Of a stretch of 64,000 bases of DNA, positions 1 through 12,500 are shown in pieces. How positions within the stretch are numbered: the first letter of the stretch is position 1; every line of letters begins with the position of its first letter. This DNA comes from Trichoplusia ni (lineage: Eukaryota > Arthropoda > Insecta > Lepidoptera > Noctuidae), in contig NC_039486.1 of assembly GCF_003590095.1 (NCBI RefSeq), positions 7,562,336 through 7,626,335 on the forward strand. The letters are read 5' to 3'. The translations under genes and the position numbers were made by a program. Below the pieces are notes generated by a model that made no database searches, had not been told where the DNA came from, and was given only the letters and a program-made list of their open reading frames with translations.

Positions 1-3000
1 GCAAAAGTCTCGAAAATGGATTGTACAAAAGTTTTATAGGAGTGGAGGGACACTTGAACACATGTTTCTAAACTGAATAAATATTTCAGACATTTAGTTC
101 TTACGAATTGAACAAATATTATGACATTATGTAACATCGTCAACAATCTGAAATAAGTATTATTTTGCTATTTATAACAAAACACAATACGCAACTGGAT
201 ATTTGGTTTTTCATTTACATCAAAAAATAAAATGTTAGACAAATCTGATACAAAAACAAGTTGTTCTGTTAAGTTTTATTTTCTTTATGAAGCATTTCAA
301 AGAAAACAATAAGCACTAAAATGAAGTCACATTTTAAAATGTAAACGTTTGGCAACACATGAACACAATGTACTTAATCGCAATAGTTTACATGTGTAAT
401 CTCTTTCGCTCGCATGCTCGCTGTAATTTTGAGCAACTCAACTCAATAAGCTTAGCAACATAAACAAAGTGTATTTTATTTATACAAAGCTGCGGTTCGA
501 GTCTTTATTTGTGTGTACATAGGTACGCGCTTCTGAAAATATTTAATTTTTTTTTTTGGGTTCCTATGTAAGCCAGTATTGTTGTAAGTAAAAGAACGAA
601 CACACAACTATTATGAAGTGATAAGAACTAGGGACCTACGTATAGGTACCTACTTCAACCAAAATTTTGCGACGCAGTAAAACCTGCATAATGAAAACGA
701 GCAGTGTCTGCCTCGGTTGGTCAGTACCGAAGACGTCTACGTCATTTTGACCGTCTTGTTAATTACCGTCATAGAAGACGAGCGAGACCAATAAGAGGAT
801 TGAGTTTGCATGATAGAGTGACGTATTATTATGTGCAGTAGTGTACGTCGGCAGTGTGTTGTGATTCGGCGGGCGAGGACGCGGCACGGGCGGGCGCGCG
901 CCGTGTTTGGCGACTCGGTGAGCAAACTCGCGCTCTAGCCGCATTTGCAATTCGTTTGCGGACTACGAAATACTCTGCACCCGACCAAGTCTTTTGTGTA
1001 ACCGGATTTCTCGGTTAACGACCTAGATTCTGCATATTTATGCAGTTTGGTCACACAATTTTTCGTGTCTGTATCTATCTCTTAAGCCCCTGAATGTGAT
1101 GCGATAGTGACATTTCGCTGCTACTTAACGTTTATTTTAGGGAGTACTTTCAAATTTAAAATATGCTCTGCTAACTGTATTAGTAGCTTAACCTTGCACG
1201 TCATAAATGTGACGCTATTTACAAAAAGTCTACACCAAAAATAAATCAGGTAGACAAAGCTTAAATATTTGAACAATATTAATAATTGATTTATTGAATC
1301 ATTCAGTATGTCATTTATCATTAAATACCTCGATACAAAGCGATGTTGACATTTTGTGTATAGAAGCTGGAATTGATAAAACATCAAAGGTATATGTTTA
1401 AGTAATTCCAAAAGATGTCAGTTAGTGTAAAACATAATTTCCTGGAATCTACGCAGACAAAGTTACAAGCTTTCGTTAGTTTGGAATGATACGGCTGGCA
1501 GCGCGAGATATCTTGGGTTTAATTATAAACTTTAAACAATAGTCATGTAGCTATGTTCATGAACCCGTTTAATGTTCACTTTATGAGGGAACAGTCTCAA
1601 AAATAAACAAACAAGATAAATAGGATCTGCGACGGGGCGCGCCGCGTGCCTCGCGCCGCGTAATAACCGTACCAGTGTATGAGCACGGCGAGGGGTTACT
1701 ACCGGGGGCTGCCGCTGCAACGCCGACTAATGCTCTTAATTTTTACACAGAGGGCAATACGAGCGAATCCAAGATTAACAATTGCCCTAAGCTGGGGAGC
1801 GAGAAAATTAACTTTTAAATGTAAATTTTACGAGGAAGTCATAACGTGAAAGCTGCCGCGGTTAGCTCTGATTTATTGCACTTGGAATTGAAAGTGTTAA
1901 AGGAGTTGCAATCTGAAAAAAGTTTTAATAGGCACCTCTTTAAAGAAATATAAATCATGATTGTCGAGCGAATTTAACTTTCGCAAAGTTGTACAACATT
2001 TAGGCTCATCTACTTGAGTGCCTATTTAATGACGACGCTTATTTCGCTCATCAAAAAAGTATTCATTAGCTTCACAGTAGAAGGTTCTGATTATATTATA
2101 CCCCTCCCCTGTCACCCGCGCAAAGGTCTCTGGAATTTCTCCAAAATCAAATATTAACTGTCACAAAGCTGTGGTATTAATTTACTGAATCTCACTACAT
2201 AAACTTAATTAATTTGTATTAAGTATATAGTTATGATAGCCTCAGTTATTTGCCTTATCTTCATAAATATTTTGTTAAAGTGTTCAGTATTTTCACGAAT
2301 AAAATATTATATAAAAAGGTTACCGGTAGGTAGGTGGTACCTTTATATCATCATTAGTAACTACATGTTGGAGTTCAACCCAGCTAAATGCTTCCAAAGA
2401 AGTACTTGAACAACAATGTTTTTTTTTTGACAATTACAAACATTTCCGTAGCACATATTTTTAAACTCCTAATTCCATAACAAATTTCAATTTCCAAGTA
2501 CTTTGAGGCTTAACTCTTTGGACCGCAAAGTTATATGGATTGGAACTCCTTAGCGTTGACGAATGGTGGAAGGTAACGAATGTGTACAATCAAAACTTTG
2601 AAAAGATTCATTGCCGCAAATTTAGCTAGCCAAAAATATGATCCAGCCTGAGTCAAAGAATTTGAGAACGGATGTGGCTCGGGGCGATGCGATGCCGCTG
2701 CTCGGAAAACTTTTTCATTTCCACACAGAAATATAAAAAGCGAAAAAGTTTCCACGAATAAACTATCATCCTGAAATATTTTTCAAACTTTAAGACATTT
2801 TTACAGTGACGTAAATGTTCTTTTTTAAAAACAGGGTCACTAATGAATATAATTACAAATTAGCAAATCAAGGAGTACACAGTTTTGACAAGGTTCTTTG
2901 AATCTATGGAGCTATTTTAGAAATGCCCCAATACCTAACTTATATGTCACTTTATGAAAATGCATCAAAATTTTAGTTTGAAATTGATTAACAAAAATAA

Positions 3001-4223
3001 ACAAAACAAGTCAGTCATGCAAAATCCGTATTACGTGGACGTCATAAAATATCGAGTCGATTTAGTGCGACAGAGAAACGGTTTGCAGTCTGGAGATCAC
3101 AACATAGCAATTTGAAATAACATGATTTATATTTCAAAAGTACTTTTGAGTTTGGAAACATCGCGACACGACAGAGCCACAGTGGTTAAAGTTTCAATTC
3201 TCTTTGCGCTATGGTTTTACATAACCGTAACGGAGGCTCCTTGACTCTCCAGAATCACTCAATTATGTTATAATCAAGGTATCCGGGACTGGGTCCGACC
3301 CCGCTGCCGCCCAGCTTAAATGTCACGCCGTTAATGTATGATCCATTAATTATTAAAATCACCTTTCCTCGTACAACGACCTCTATTGTATTTCTTAAAA
3401 AATGAGTGGAAAATTATATCGCAATAACACAAACACTGAATATTGCTCGAAAGGAGATAGTTGTTTTATCATTACTAAAAAATATATCAATCTTTTAAAT
3501 CGGCAAACAAGACAGTCATGTTAAATCAAGTCTTAAAAAAAAGTATTTAAATGACTACAAAGAAATCTATGGTAACATTTATAAAGCGTATCGCATCCTA
3601 TAAAACACAAAGGATATTTTCCTTATTATGTAAACTGTAATGTAAGTTCCCAGCACATAAAAAATGCAGAGCATTTGTTGGGAATGTGTTAAACAAAATT
3701 TATTTCTAAGTCATGCCTTCAGATTCTTGGCACAGCACGTGTTCCTTTCCTTAAACCTTACAGTGTCCGTACCGCGTACGTTTATATTACAAGGTTACAC
3801 ATAAAACTAGATGTTGGGAATATCCTTTTGTTCATAACATATTTAAATAGTGAATAGTAATCTTTGTAACTTCTGGCGTTTAGGTATCATTTACATGAAG
3901 GTATTCATTAACAAGTCCAAACCTTAAATGACTAGGGTAACCATTAATTTATAAATTAGGCAAGCATTATCGTAACTTTACAAAACATTTTTTTCAAACT
4001 TTTAGTCCAAAGCAGCCTTACAATGGAGTACTATAATATTGACTTGACAGGAACAATCTAATGCATGCCACATACATGTATTTTATTTATCAGGGTTTTT
4101 GTCGTACAGCATGTGTATAAGCCGCAAAGCGCCGTCCGCTCGTTAATTTGCTCCTTTCTGTGTCGTTCGTAATCAAACAATCGTGGCGGTGCGGTCGTTG
4201 ATCGAAGGACGGGGACTATGGCG
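1..4223. other. Gene-free AT-rich stretch with two GC islands
   Basis: No reading frame here has a recognisable protein family, splice-consistent exon chain or codon-like composition. Most of it is AT-rich sequence with short homopolymer runs. Two GC-rich islands stand out, at about 845-955 and 1,625-1,725. The second starts, read on the - strand, just after a 'gcgttgcag' splice-acceptor-like sequence. Either could be a CpG-rich regulatory element or an unrecognised exon. I cannot choose between these. Confidence 0.5.
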
Positions 4224-4299
4224 ATTTGTTACATATTGTGTTGATATTTCATTTATCACGGTGATTCAATTTTCCAAGCAATTAATCATTGAACAATAG
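4224..4299 (+). repeat. Copy A of a 76-bp dispersed element (inverted partner at 8525-8601)
   Basis: This segment aligns over its whole length with the reverse complement of 8525-8601. They share a perfect 22-base core (gatatttcatttatcacggtga), followed by ttcaattt, a short variable stretch and caattaatcatt. The edges are weakly inverted: tattgtg near the start and acaata near the end. The two copies lie 4.3 kb apart in opposite orientation. This could be a MITE-like element or a duplicated cis-regulatory module, as the TAAT-rich half resembles homeodomain sites. Neither can be settled from one window. Confidence 0.7.
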
Positions 4300-4880
4300 C
4301 GGTGGACAGTGGGCAAACGATAGGACGGAACGGTTGACTACAGGAAAATTACAAATATAGAACATAATACCGGAACCTACGCATTTCTGGTAAAATAGAA
4401 TGTGATGTCATAAATACCGGCTTTATTTGGGTATTATACAAACAAATACCACCGCTATAAAATATGAATAAAGTAGCCAAACAATATCTCAATATGTTAG
4501 TACTTTATAATAGGGGAATTTAATTCTGATAGTAAAATAAGCTTCAGTAATTACCAAAACGACGTAACATTGTTTCTGTCAAATTAAAGTAAGGTTATCG
4601 CAGTACTAAAGCTGATATCCACATTTATATTCACTATTAGTTATAACAATACTTTTGAAGAAATGAGCGCAAATACTTCATTCCGGTACATATCGGTAAG
4701 GGCGGATACAAGGTAGGTAATAAACCCTCTGGCCATTCTCACATTCCTTACATTATTAGTCCTCAGTACATAACAGATTTTGCGATAGCTAGGTATTGTC
4801 TTGTGCTGATTAATTGTTCGACCAAGGACAAGGACTATTAATTTTAATCAAGGCGAGTGTTTATTGTAATATCTCAGATA

Positions 4881-4941
4881 AAGCGCTACCAGCGCTTGAA
4901 TGGACCGTAATGTATGCTACAGGCATATATTACGGTCCATT
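4881..4941. repeat. Two adjacent perfect or near-perfect hairpins
   Basis: The first hairpin is aagcgct / agcgctt with a 3-base loop (4881-4897). Directly after it, 4899-4917 and 4923-4941 form a 19-bp inverted repeat with one mismatch around a 5-base loop (tacag). The outer bases are aatggaccgtaat / attacggtccatt. The second is a strong cruciform or RNA hairpin. No reading frame runs through it. It could be a small palindromic transposon footprint. Confidence 0.75.
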
Positions 4942-6789
4942 ATTGTTAGCCTATATTGTCTGAGAGTCAAAGGCCTGCCTACACTTTTTCTCTGTCATTA
5001 AACTCTATAAAGTGTATGCTAATTTAATTCAGATGAAACAATCAGAGTGATGCATTTTGCAGGATTTAAACTTGATATAAAATCTTTACCACAGAGCCAT
5101 TTAAGCTGCTAAAGAGACTAAGAGCAGCTATCAACGTTAGACACGGGATAATTTTGTCATGGAAATTTGAAATCTCTTAGTAGTCTGCAGCCTAATATCC
5201 AGCTTGGCTGGCGAACACGCTTTAGCCTTTACGAAGCGTCGTACCCATTAGCAACTGTACTAGAGTTATATTTTTGTTCCGCCTTTTAATTTCACATCGC
5301 TCTTTATGGATTTATAAGTGACTTAAACGAACTTCACCGAACCAATACAATCCATGTTTTAGTGCACTAGAAGTGAATTTACCTTAGTAAAAAAAGTATT
5401 AGGGATGAGTGAAGCTCAGTAAGATAAAAGTAAAGTGTTGCAAATGTTTTCAGGTCATAGCGGTATTGATATACATACACATTTCAGTGATATGTGTAGT
5501 GACGATTAGGATTGACTTTAATTAGTAAATGTCCGACGACTGGCACACGAGTATACACACAGGGACAGTTCAAATTGGGAACGAGAACTTTGTTGTATTT
5601 TGTTTTGTTTTCCGAGGGTGTTCGCGCACCGGCGCCGAGTGCAGCTTTCCGGTAATCTCACATAATAATATGAAATATGAGTCGTATAGCCACTCGCGCA
5701 GATTCAGCTAATTACTAACCCTCTTATTAAGTGAGAGTTAAGTAACTAGATTATGAACTAGTTTTTGAATTTTGAACAGTAATAGTTGCTTTTGAGTACC
5801 TTAACAACGAACATTTTAATTATTAACGAATGTTACATATAGTAAATTATTGATCCTATTCTGCCTTCCATATGAGACTATGAAACAACAGTTGATAATC
5901 TTTGTTTATAGGTGCAGGTTATAATATCGAATATATTAAACTCTCCGCAAAAAAAAACACAACTCAAAAAACCTTTTATATAGTTTTAGTATTGCGTTCT
6001 ATTGATTCCGAGCGAAACAATTGTGGGCGCGGTGCTCCATCAAAGTTTATCCTGGCGTACTGACCGTAGTAACGTAGTTATACACCGCCTAGATACAGCA
6101 CTAAAACTGGATAATAATAAGCAGTGGCTGCAATAAAACACGGCGCGATCACACAATTCGATGACACCTATAAAAACCGGAATGCATCCCTATCCGCGCT
6201 GTTTATATCACACCCCCAGTTTATATGCCTAAGAAGTTTTTTATTTTACAGCCGATAATAAAACAATATTTGTATTCATACGCAGTATTAAATGAATCTT
6301 GTTTTATTGACATTTAAGCTTGTCACGTACGTTAATTCGTTCTGTACTTACAATGCGAGTAAACGTGTTTCTTTTCTTTTCAAGACACGTTATTTTTTTA
6401 TTTTATTAGATGTTTCGAAGTTTCTACGTATATTTTACTGAAAATCAATTTAGTTCTGTACCTTAACACATCGGTCACACGATCCGTTTGCCGGTAAAGT
6501 GTTTAAACTACGGTATCGATATTTCAATTAATATGCATCGTTACTTTAAACTTTACTTAGTGGAAGTGGGGTGAAGCAAGTTTTAATAAGGGGCTCTCTG
6601 GGTCATTACAGGCTCGTAGCGGTAATTGTCAGAGGCGGCGCGGCCCCAGCACTTAACGACACTTCTGGTTGACGTAGGCAGCCACTCCTTACTGCCGCCG
6701 TTGTATTTGAATAGCTTTGTCAAACGAAATAAACGTATATCTGTTCCCTAAATGTACGTTTGAGGTACAGATATGACCAAAATTGTTTT
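4942..6789. other. Gene-free stretch
   Basis: I see nothing here that supports a gene. A 60-codon open frame at 5529-5711 has no family resemblance and no promoter-like context. There is a slight rise in GC at 6618-6710 (ggcggcgcggccccagc and following), but no exon boundary there convinces me. Confidence 0.45.
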
Positions 6790-6970
6790 AAATTTATATT
6801 TGTAAGCCCCAACGTAAAGGGAGAGGTGTTATGAGTTTGGTGTGTCTGTCTGCCTGTAGCATCATAGCTCGTGAACGAATTGAGCGAATGTTCTTAGATT
6901 ATTTTGATAAGAATCAGTCTACCTATTTAAAGTTATAGGTGGTGAAAGTTTTTACTGTTGGAGATTTTTT
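6790..6970 (+). repeat. Dispersed lepidopteran repeat ('ccccaacgtaaaggg' type)
   Basis: The run 'gccccaacgtaaagggagaggtgttatgag' followed by 'tgtctgtctgcctg' and 'gctcgtgaacgaattgagcgaatg' is a pattern I recognise as a very common interspersed repeat in moth and butterfly genomes. It has no coding capacity. The family name is not certain from memory, so I give only the type. Related 'tgtctgtctg... gaaccga...' sequences recur at about 19755, 36865 and 38060. Confidence 0.55.
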
Positions 6971-8524
6971 TAATTTTATGTAAAAGGTATCTAAATTGTT
7001 ATTAGAATCATAACGAGAGTAGATTTGATTCAACAAACGCCACTAGTTTGATAGACTTTCACAAGATTTCAATCTAATAAAAGGAATCTCGTCTTCAACG
7101 ACCATCAAATAACTAAATTAAGACGAAGAGATTACAAGACAAAGAAACAACATCTGTTGAAAAGAAACTTTACAGAGGGTTGACTGAAAACTCGTCCCGC
7201 CATATTATCAGATGAATATTCCTTCTTATGTCAGTATACGAAAGAATTCAATTAACTAATGATGTACCTGCTTACAGTTAGAACATAAAATCTATACGAT
7301 TTTGTTATGTCTCGTAAGATTTTAAGTCACAAACCAGCATAAGAAAGGGACAGGGGAAATAAAGTTCTAAAATAAACAAGTAAAATAACCGCTAAAGAGA
7401 AATAAGACCTGATGGTTCCAGCGAAACTTTTGCAATTTAATTAAAGAAGACAAATCAACGGATTAAGCAGTGATTTAATTAGCTAAGTTAATTATAATCT
7501 GCTTCACTGCCATCGCTTGTCTATCTTGTGTATTTATGAATATTTAATCAAATTAAATTTCTAAATTTAAAGGAAATCATAACAATAAGGATTGTCCGAC
7601 TAATACAACATAGAAAGAATTTAGAAAAAGAAAGCTAATCGTCCGCCGTCCAGTAGAGTTAGGTAATTAAATAGTAAAGAAAAGTGGGATAACGATAAGA
7701 CATTTTATACTCGTAAACCTATCCCAAAATTGAACACATTTTGAGCATCGAAAGAGAATCGCACTCTTCTTTTATTGCTTAATAGTTAAAAGGCGAATGT
7801 TTTAATTGGTAGCGTGATCGCAATCACAGCTGGCTGCCATGTCAAACGTATCTAACGGGCCGACTCGTCGTACGTAAGGCCAGGGGTAGACGGCGACGAC
7901 TAATTCAATTCCGTAGCAGCGAACTGAATGCTAACGACCGGCTTAAAATGAACACGTATACTGAAATAACACATGCGAGAACATACTCTATTCACTAATA
8001 ATACGAGACGGATAGAAAGCGCGCGATCTCGCTTCTGATCTCACCGCCCTCAGATTATTGTAATCACAAGCCAAAGCTTCAAATTATAATTTCATTTACT
8101 TATTTTGAAATCGTGAGATTTCTTTACTTTTTAATTTTTTGGCGCCTTTGATTTTTCCGCTCACCTTTATGAAGGATTTTACGTTTTGGTAATACAATTT
8201 ATTACAGCAGTCTTCATCTCACTTTAATCAAGTGTCCTCACTGGCTCATTAATGGATAATTCTAACCGCTCTGTAATTACGCTGAGTCAAGTTTTTGAGG
8301 ATATTTTTTCGGCAGACCCTCGAGCGACAGCAGAGATACGACCAAATGAAAGTCACGTTACGCACCTCGAACACGCTTCAGTAAATAGCTAATATACGTG
8401 AACTATATACATGTGTAAAGGACGTGTGAAAAAGATATTTTTATTGTATTTTGAGCATGAAAACTTTTTTATCGCTGTGGCGCCGTCTCCAGCGTCGGGC
8501 AACCAGTCCGCTGTCGGCAAGTAA

Positions 8525-8601
8525 GTATTGTGGAATGATTAATTGTTCTGTAAATTGAATTCACCGTGATAAATGAAATATCCGCACAATAGGTAATAAA
8601 T
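8525..8601 (-). repeat. Copy B of the 76-bp dispersed element
   Basis: This is the reverse-complement partner of 4224-4299. Its core reads tcaccgtgataaatgaaata on the + strand, with the same flanking blocks (tgattaattgttc on one side, caataggtaataaat on the other). Its outer edges, tattgtgg and ccgcacaata, form a short inverted terminal repeat more clearly than in copy A. It starts four bases after the candidate splice donor at 8521, which argues for caution in reading that donor as real. Confidence 0.7.
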
Positions 8602-9175
8602 TACGCTGACCCGTTTGGGCGTAAGATGAAACGGTCTGAAAGTAGGTACGGACGGATGTTACAGGATAATAGGTATAAAACACAACACACGTAAAACACC
8701 TGCCCGAAGGTATTGTTGGGATTTTAATTCGCATGGGGCACGGAATGGCTTTGTTCTACCTACTCGTACAACTCGCTTCACACTGTTACCACGCAGTACG
8801 CACATTCCTGTCTCGATTGTATTTTATTTATTCAGTCCTTCTCTGATTTTTAAATACGGATTGATGAAAAATATTTATAACCAAAGCCAGCAATACCAAT
8901 TCAAACGATATTTGTTTGACGTTGGTTTTGCTTTTGACAGGTAAATTGGAAAATTAAGACTTAAATTCTATCTCTATCACTGATACTAGTCATTTATACA
9001 GTGCTTTAGGTCTTTAAATATCCTATTGAATAAATATAGCTTTTAAACATTAACACATCGATATATAAATTGTCGCAATAGTAATACTAATACTTAGTAT
9101 AATTACATTGCTTTGACGCTTCACGCCTCACAGTTGTTGTTTATACTGTTCTTTACACACAATGCCTGCAACGAG

Positions 9176-9237
9176 TTATTTTTTATTGGATGTGTGACCC
9201 ACGAATGCCTGGTCTGAGTCTGGGTGTATTTGTGAAT
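9176..9237 (+). repeat. SINE body fragment
   Basis: The run 'gtgtgacccacgaatgcctggtctgagtctgg' closely matches the part of the tRNA-headed SINE at 41648-41800 just after its B box ('gtgtgatccacaaatgcttgttctgagtttgg'). The tRNA-like head is missing here, so this is a truncated or decayed copy. Confidence 0.65.
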
Positions 9238-9240
9238 GTA

Positions 9241-9597
9241 ACTTGAATCATCATTGGCCTAGCCTTTTCCCAACTGTGTTGGGGTCGGCTACCAGTCTAA
9301 CCGGTTTCAGCTAAGTACCAGTGTTTTACAAGGAGCGACTGCCTATCTGACCTCCTCAACCCAGTTACCTGGGCGACACGATACCCCTTGGTTAGACTGG
9401 CTGCCAGACTTTTTCAGCTTCTGACATACCTGTAACGACTGTCAAAGATGTAAGAAAAACAGCCGGGACCCACAATTTAACGTGCCTTCCGAAACACGGA
9501 GGAACTCCTTATGACAAAGATGGTCACCCATCTACGGACCAACCGCGTCAAGCATAGCTTAACCTATGATCGTTTCACTTCTGCGGTTGTGTGACTT
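9241..9597 (+). repeat. Dispersed lepidopteran repeat, about 360 bp
   Basis: The stretch from 'tcatcattggcctagcc' through 'ccttggttagactggctgccagac' and 'cagccgggacccacaatttaacgtgccttccgaaacacgg' to 'gcatagcttaacctatgatcg' matches a repeat I know to be abundant in Lepidoptera. It has no open frame. A shorter reverse-strand relative of its 3' end lies at 29618-29690, where 'caggttaagccacgcttga' mirrors the 'tcaagcatagcttaacctatga' seen here. It is probably a SINE or the 3' end of a non-autonomous element. Confidence 0.7.
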
Positions 9598-12500
9598 TAA
9601 TGTTTGAATAAATTTTAAAATAGTTTCAGTTTTTTTAACATGCTTTAGGTTCGAAAGTTTGGGGCGAAATTGACAGTTAGGTCAATTTTCGTAATTAAAT
9701 TGGAAACCCATTAATTTAATTTTACAAAAACACTTTGAACATATAAACCTTCCTATAGATATGTCATACGAGGTCGTTTCTTTTTTTCTACCTTCCCAAA
9801 AGAACACGTCCACATACACAGATTTCATATATTCATGTCACATAATATATGTGTGAAAACTGAAGCTTTGTTAAGATCATGTAAAACCCTGTTCCATAAT
9901 TATATAATTATTTCCTCTCTAATTACTACAAGAACATTCTAATCAAAGCAAAAAGCAATTCTGAGAACACGAGTCTATTAAATAATCAAGATCCCATCAT
10001 CAAAGTTTAACTTCCTTTAACGGATACTTACATAACTTACATTATTTTGCGAAACACCGGTATGATGTCTTAACATCCAAGGTAAAGTGGAGATTGGAAC
10101 AACTTTTAAATAAGAGATCGCAGCTTAGAACGAAGCTGTTTGATGTCACGGGTACTTGGCTTAAAAGTTACCTTACTTCATGTATTTCTGTTGAATATTC
10201 TTGTCTTAGAAACCAGAAGTGAGGACAGGTTTTTAAAAAGAAAGCACGATTACGTCACAAATAATTAAACCCAATCATTACAAAGATAACTTGAAGTTAA
10301 TACATCAAACTCTAATTGCTGCAAAGGAATATGAATGGCAATTATCGAAATAACAATATGGCTGCTATGCTGAATAAATACAACGAAGGTCACGGAGATG
10401 TTCCAGCGAAGCCAGCTGACACCGGAGAGAGAGCGTTGCTAAGAGCGCTCCGTCTGTTATAGCGGACTGCTTGTCAAATCCCAGGTTCGAAAGAGGTTTC
10501 ACTAAGGATCTTGAAGGAGGTTTCGTTAACACTTGTTTAAAACTCTTACCGGCCAGTGCGTGATATACGTGACTTACGTATCGTATCGTTATAACCTTTC
10601 AAGCACGAAACTATTCTAATTAATAACAAGTATATTAAAAGTAACAGTTTATCCAGCCAGTGGACGCATTTAAGAAGGCTTGATTACCATTCGATGATGG
10701 TTGTAGAATTTTAATGTACTGATATAGTTGAAACATTTTTAATACGTAATTATGAGTGTAATATGAACCTAACATCGTGAGAAAAGCACTCGGGGCGTAC
10801 ATTTATTGAACAAAGCGGCAAGAAAAACGACGGCAACAAGCGGCGCCGGCTGTTCTAAATTGCCAACACTTCTGAGCCGTGGGCGTTTACTGGAGTTCAC
10901 TTCACTTCATTATTTGTTACATTGCATCGATCTGGGATCGCGGAAAGTATTATACGATGCCACCGTCACTGTATGCGCCAAGTAAAAGTCAATATTACGG
11001 AACAAGTTCCGTATTTTGTGTGTTCTTCTACATTTCTCGCTATAAACAAAAGCAGAAACTCAGTTTTATTGACTTCTATTGTTGCTGAAAAGAATTTTTG
11101 AATGTATAAATCTCGTGGACTTGCTTCACCCGAGTCTTTCTACAGCCGTTTTAAATACAGAGAAAAAGGAAGGAAATCATATTTTCGGAAAAGAGCAAAG
11201 GCGCTGCCATTTACATAACTTTTGAGCCAACAAAATAGTGAAAATACATTTAACAGTAAGCTTTTTGGGCGGTCCGAATATCTCGTATATTTTTTAACAT
11301 CAATGATTTAACTATAAGAATCGGTGATGCAAACGTTTCTACATTAGTGCGTCAAGTACGACGGCCGACCAGTGGCGTAACTTTTTTAAATTCGAACTCA
11401 GTAAAGTAATTAGAATTTTTCCAACGGCCCCATTGTGCTACGAACTCTGCTCACGCAAACTTTTAATGCGACTTAAATTCAAATGCTATTTTACGGTTTC
11501 TCTTTGTGAAGTTGATTTTATTGAAATATTGAATGCTGGACATTAATTGCGTTTTCAAAATTTAATACACTTTACTCACTACTACACAAACTAGTCATAC
11601 ATTAAATTATCTTATCAATTTTAAATAGCACATTCGGAGTGGTTTTACTTAACGAAAATAAAGCTTTTACGGCTGTTTCTAGACACTTCGAGACTTTTTT
11701 TTTAGTGTGTGAAACTGAAAACAAGAAATTTAACTTATGAAATCACTCGCAATTTCAATCAATCTCAAACAACGAGCACTTAAAATCCTATAATTATTAC
11801 TCAAATTACGCGAACTCCAAAGCCCAACTCAAAAGTCATTTAACGAACTCAAACTTGGCGCAAATAGACGTCATCAATCGAAGAGGCTTTCGATCAAAGA
11901 CAAGGGACAAAGGGGCATCGTAGAGCAAGGGCTGATACGCGGAAGAATTATTACCGAGACGGACGGCCCTAATGTCTCCGCTGAACGTATTTATTTGGCG
12001 ACGTGTCAGAGATAGACTGACAGCACAAATACACGTCAAACTCTTGTATAAATAGAGGCGCACCTCCGACTAGCCTCGAGCACTTCATATTGTGTGTGTT
12101 GGATGGACTATTTAATTCAATGAGCCTGAGCACCCTAACTTAAATTTACCTTTTCGATCGCACGGTTTATTTGTAGTAAAATGTGATTACACAAATAGCG
12201 TAAATAAGATTATTTAAGCCGTTTTAGATGATATAGCTTGTCAAACTTCAAAAGCTTTCTCTGTCTGCATAAGTATTCTTGTATATAATTATTATTTCAA
12301 AATATAAGATATAGTAACGAGATTAAACATTGAATACATAAACAAAGATGTCGCGACGTGGTTGGCGGCGCTGGATTCAGACTGCAATCATCTAGATAAC
12401 ACTTGAGGGATTTATCCAAAATAACATTTCGCCTGCGGAAAGTTCTTAATGAAATAAGTTAGTAATCCTCGGGTAATTCGTTAAATGTTTGTACGATAGA

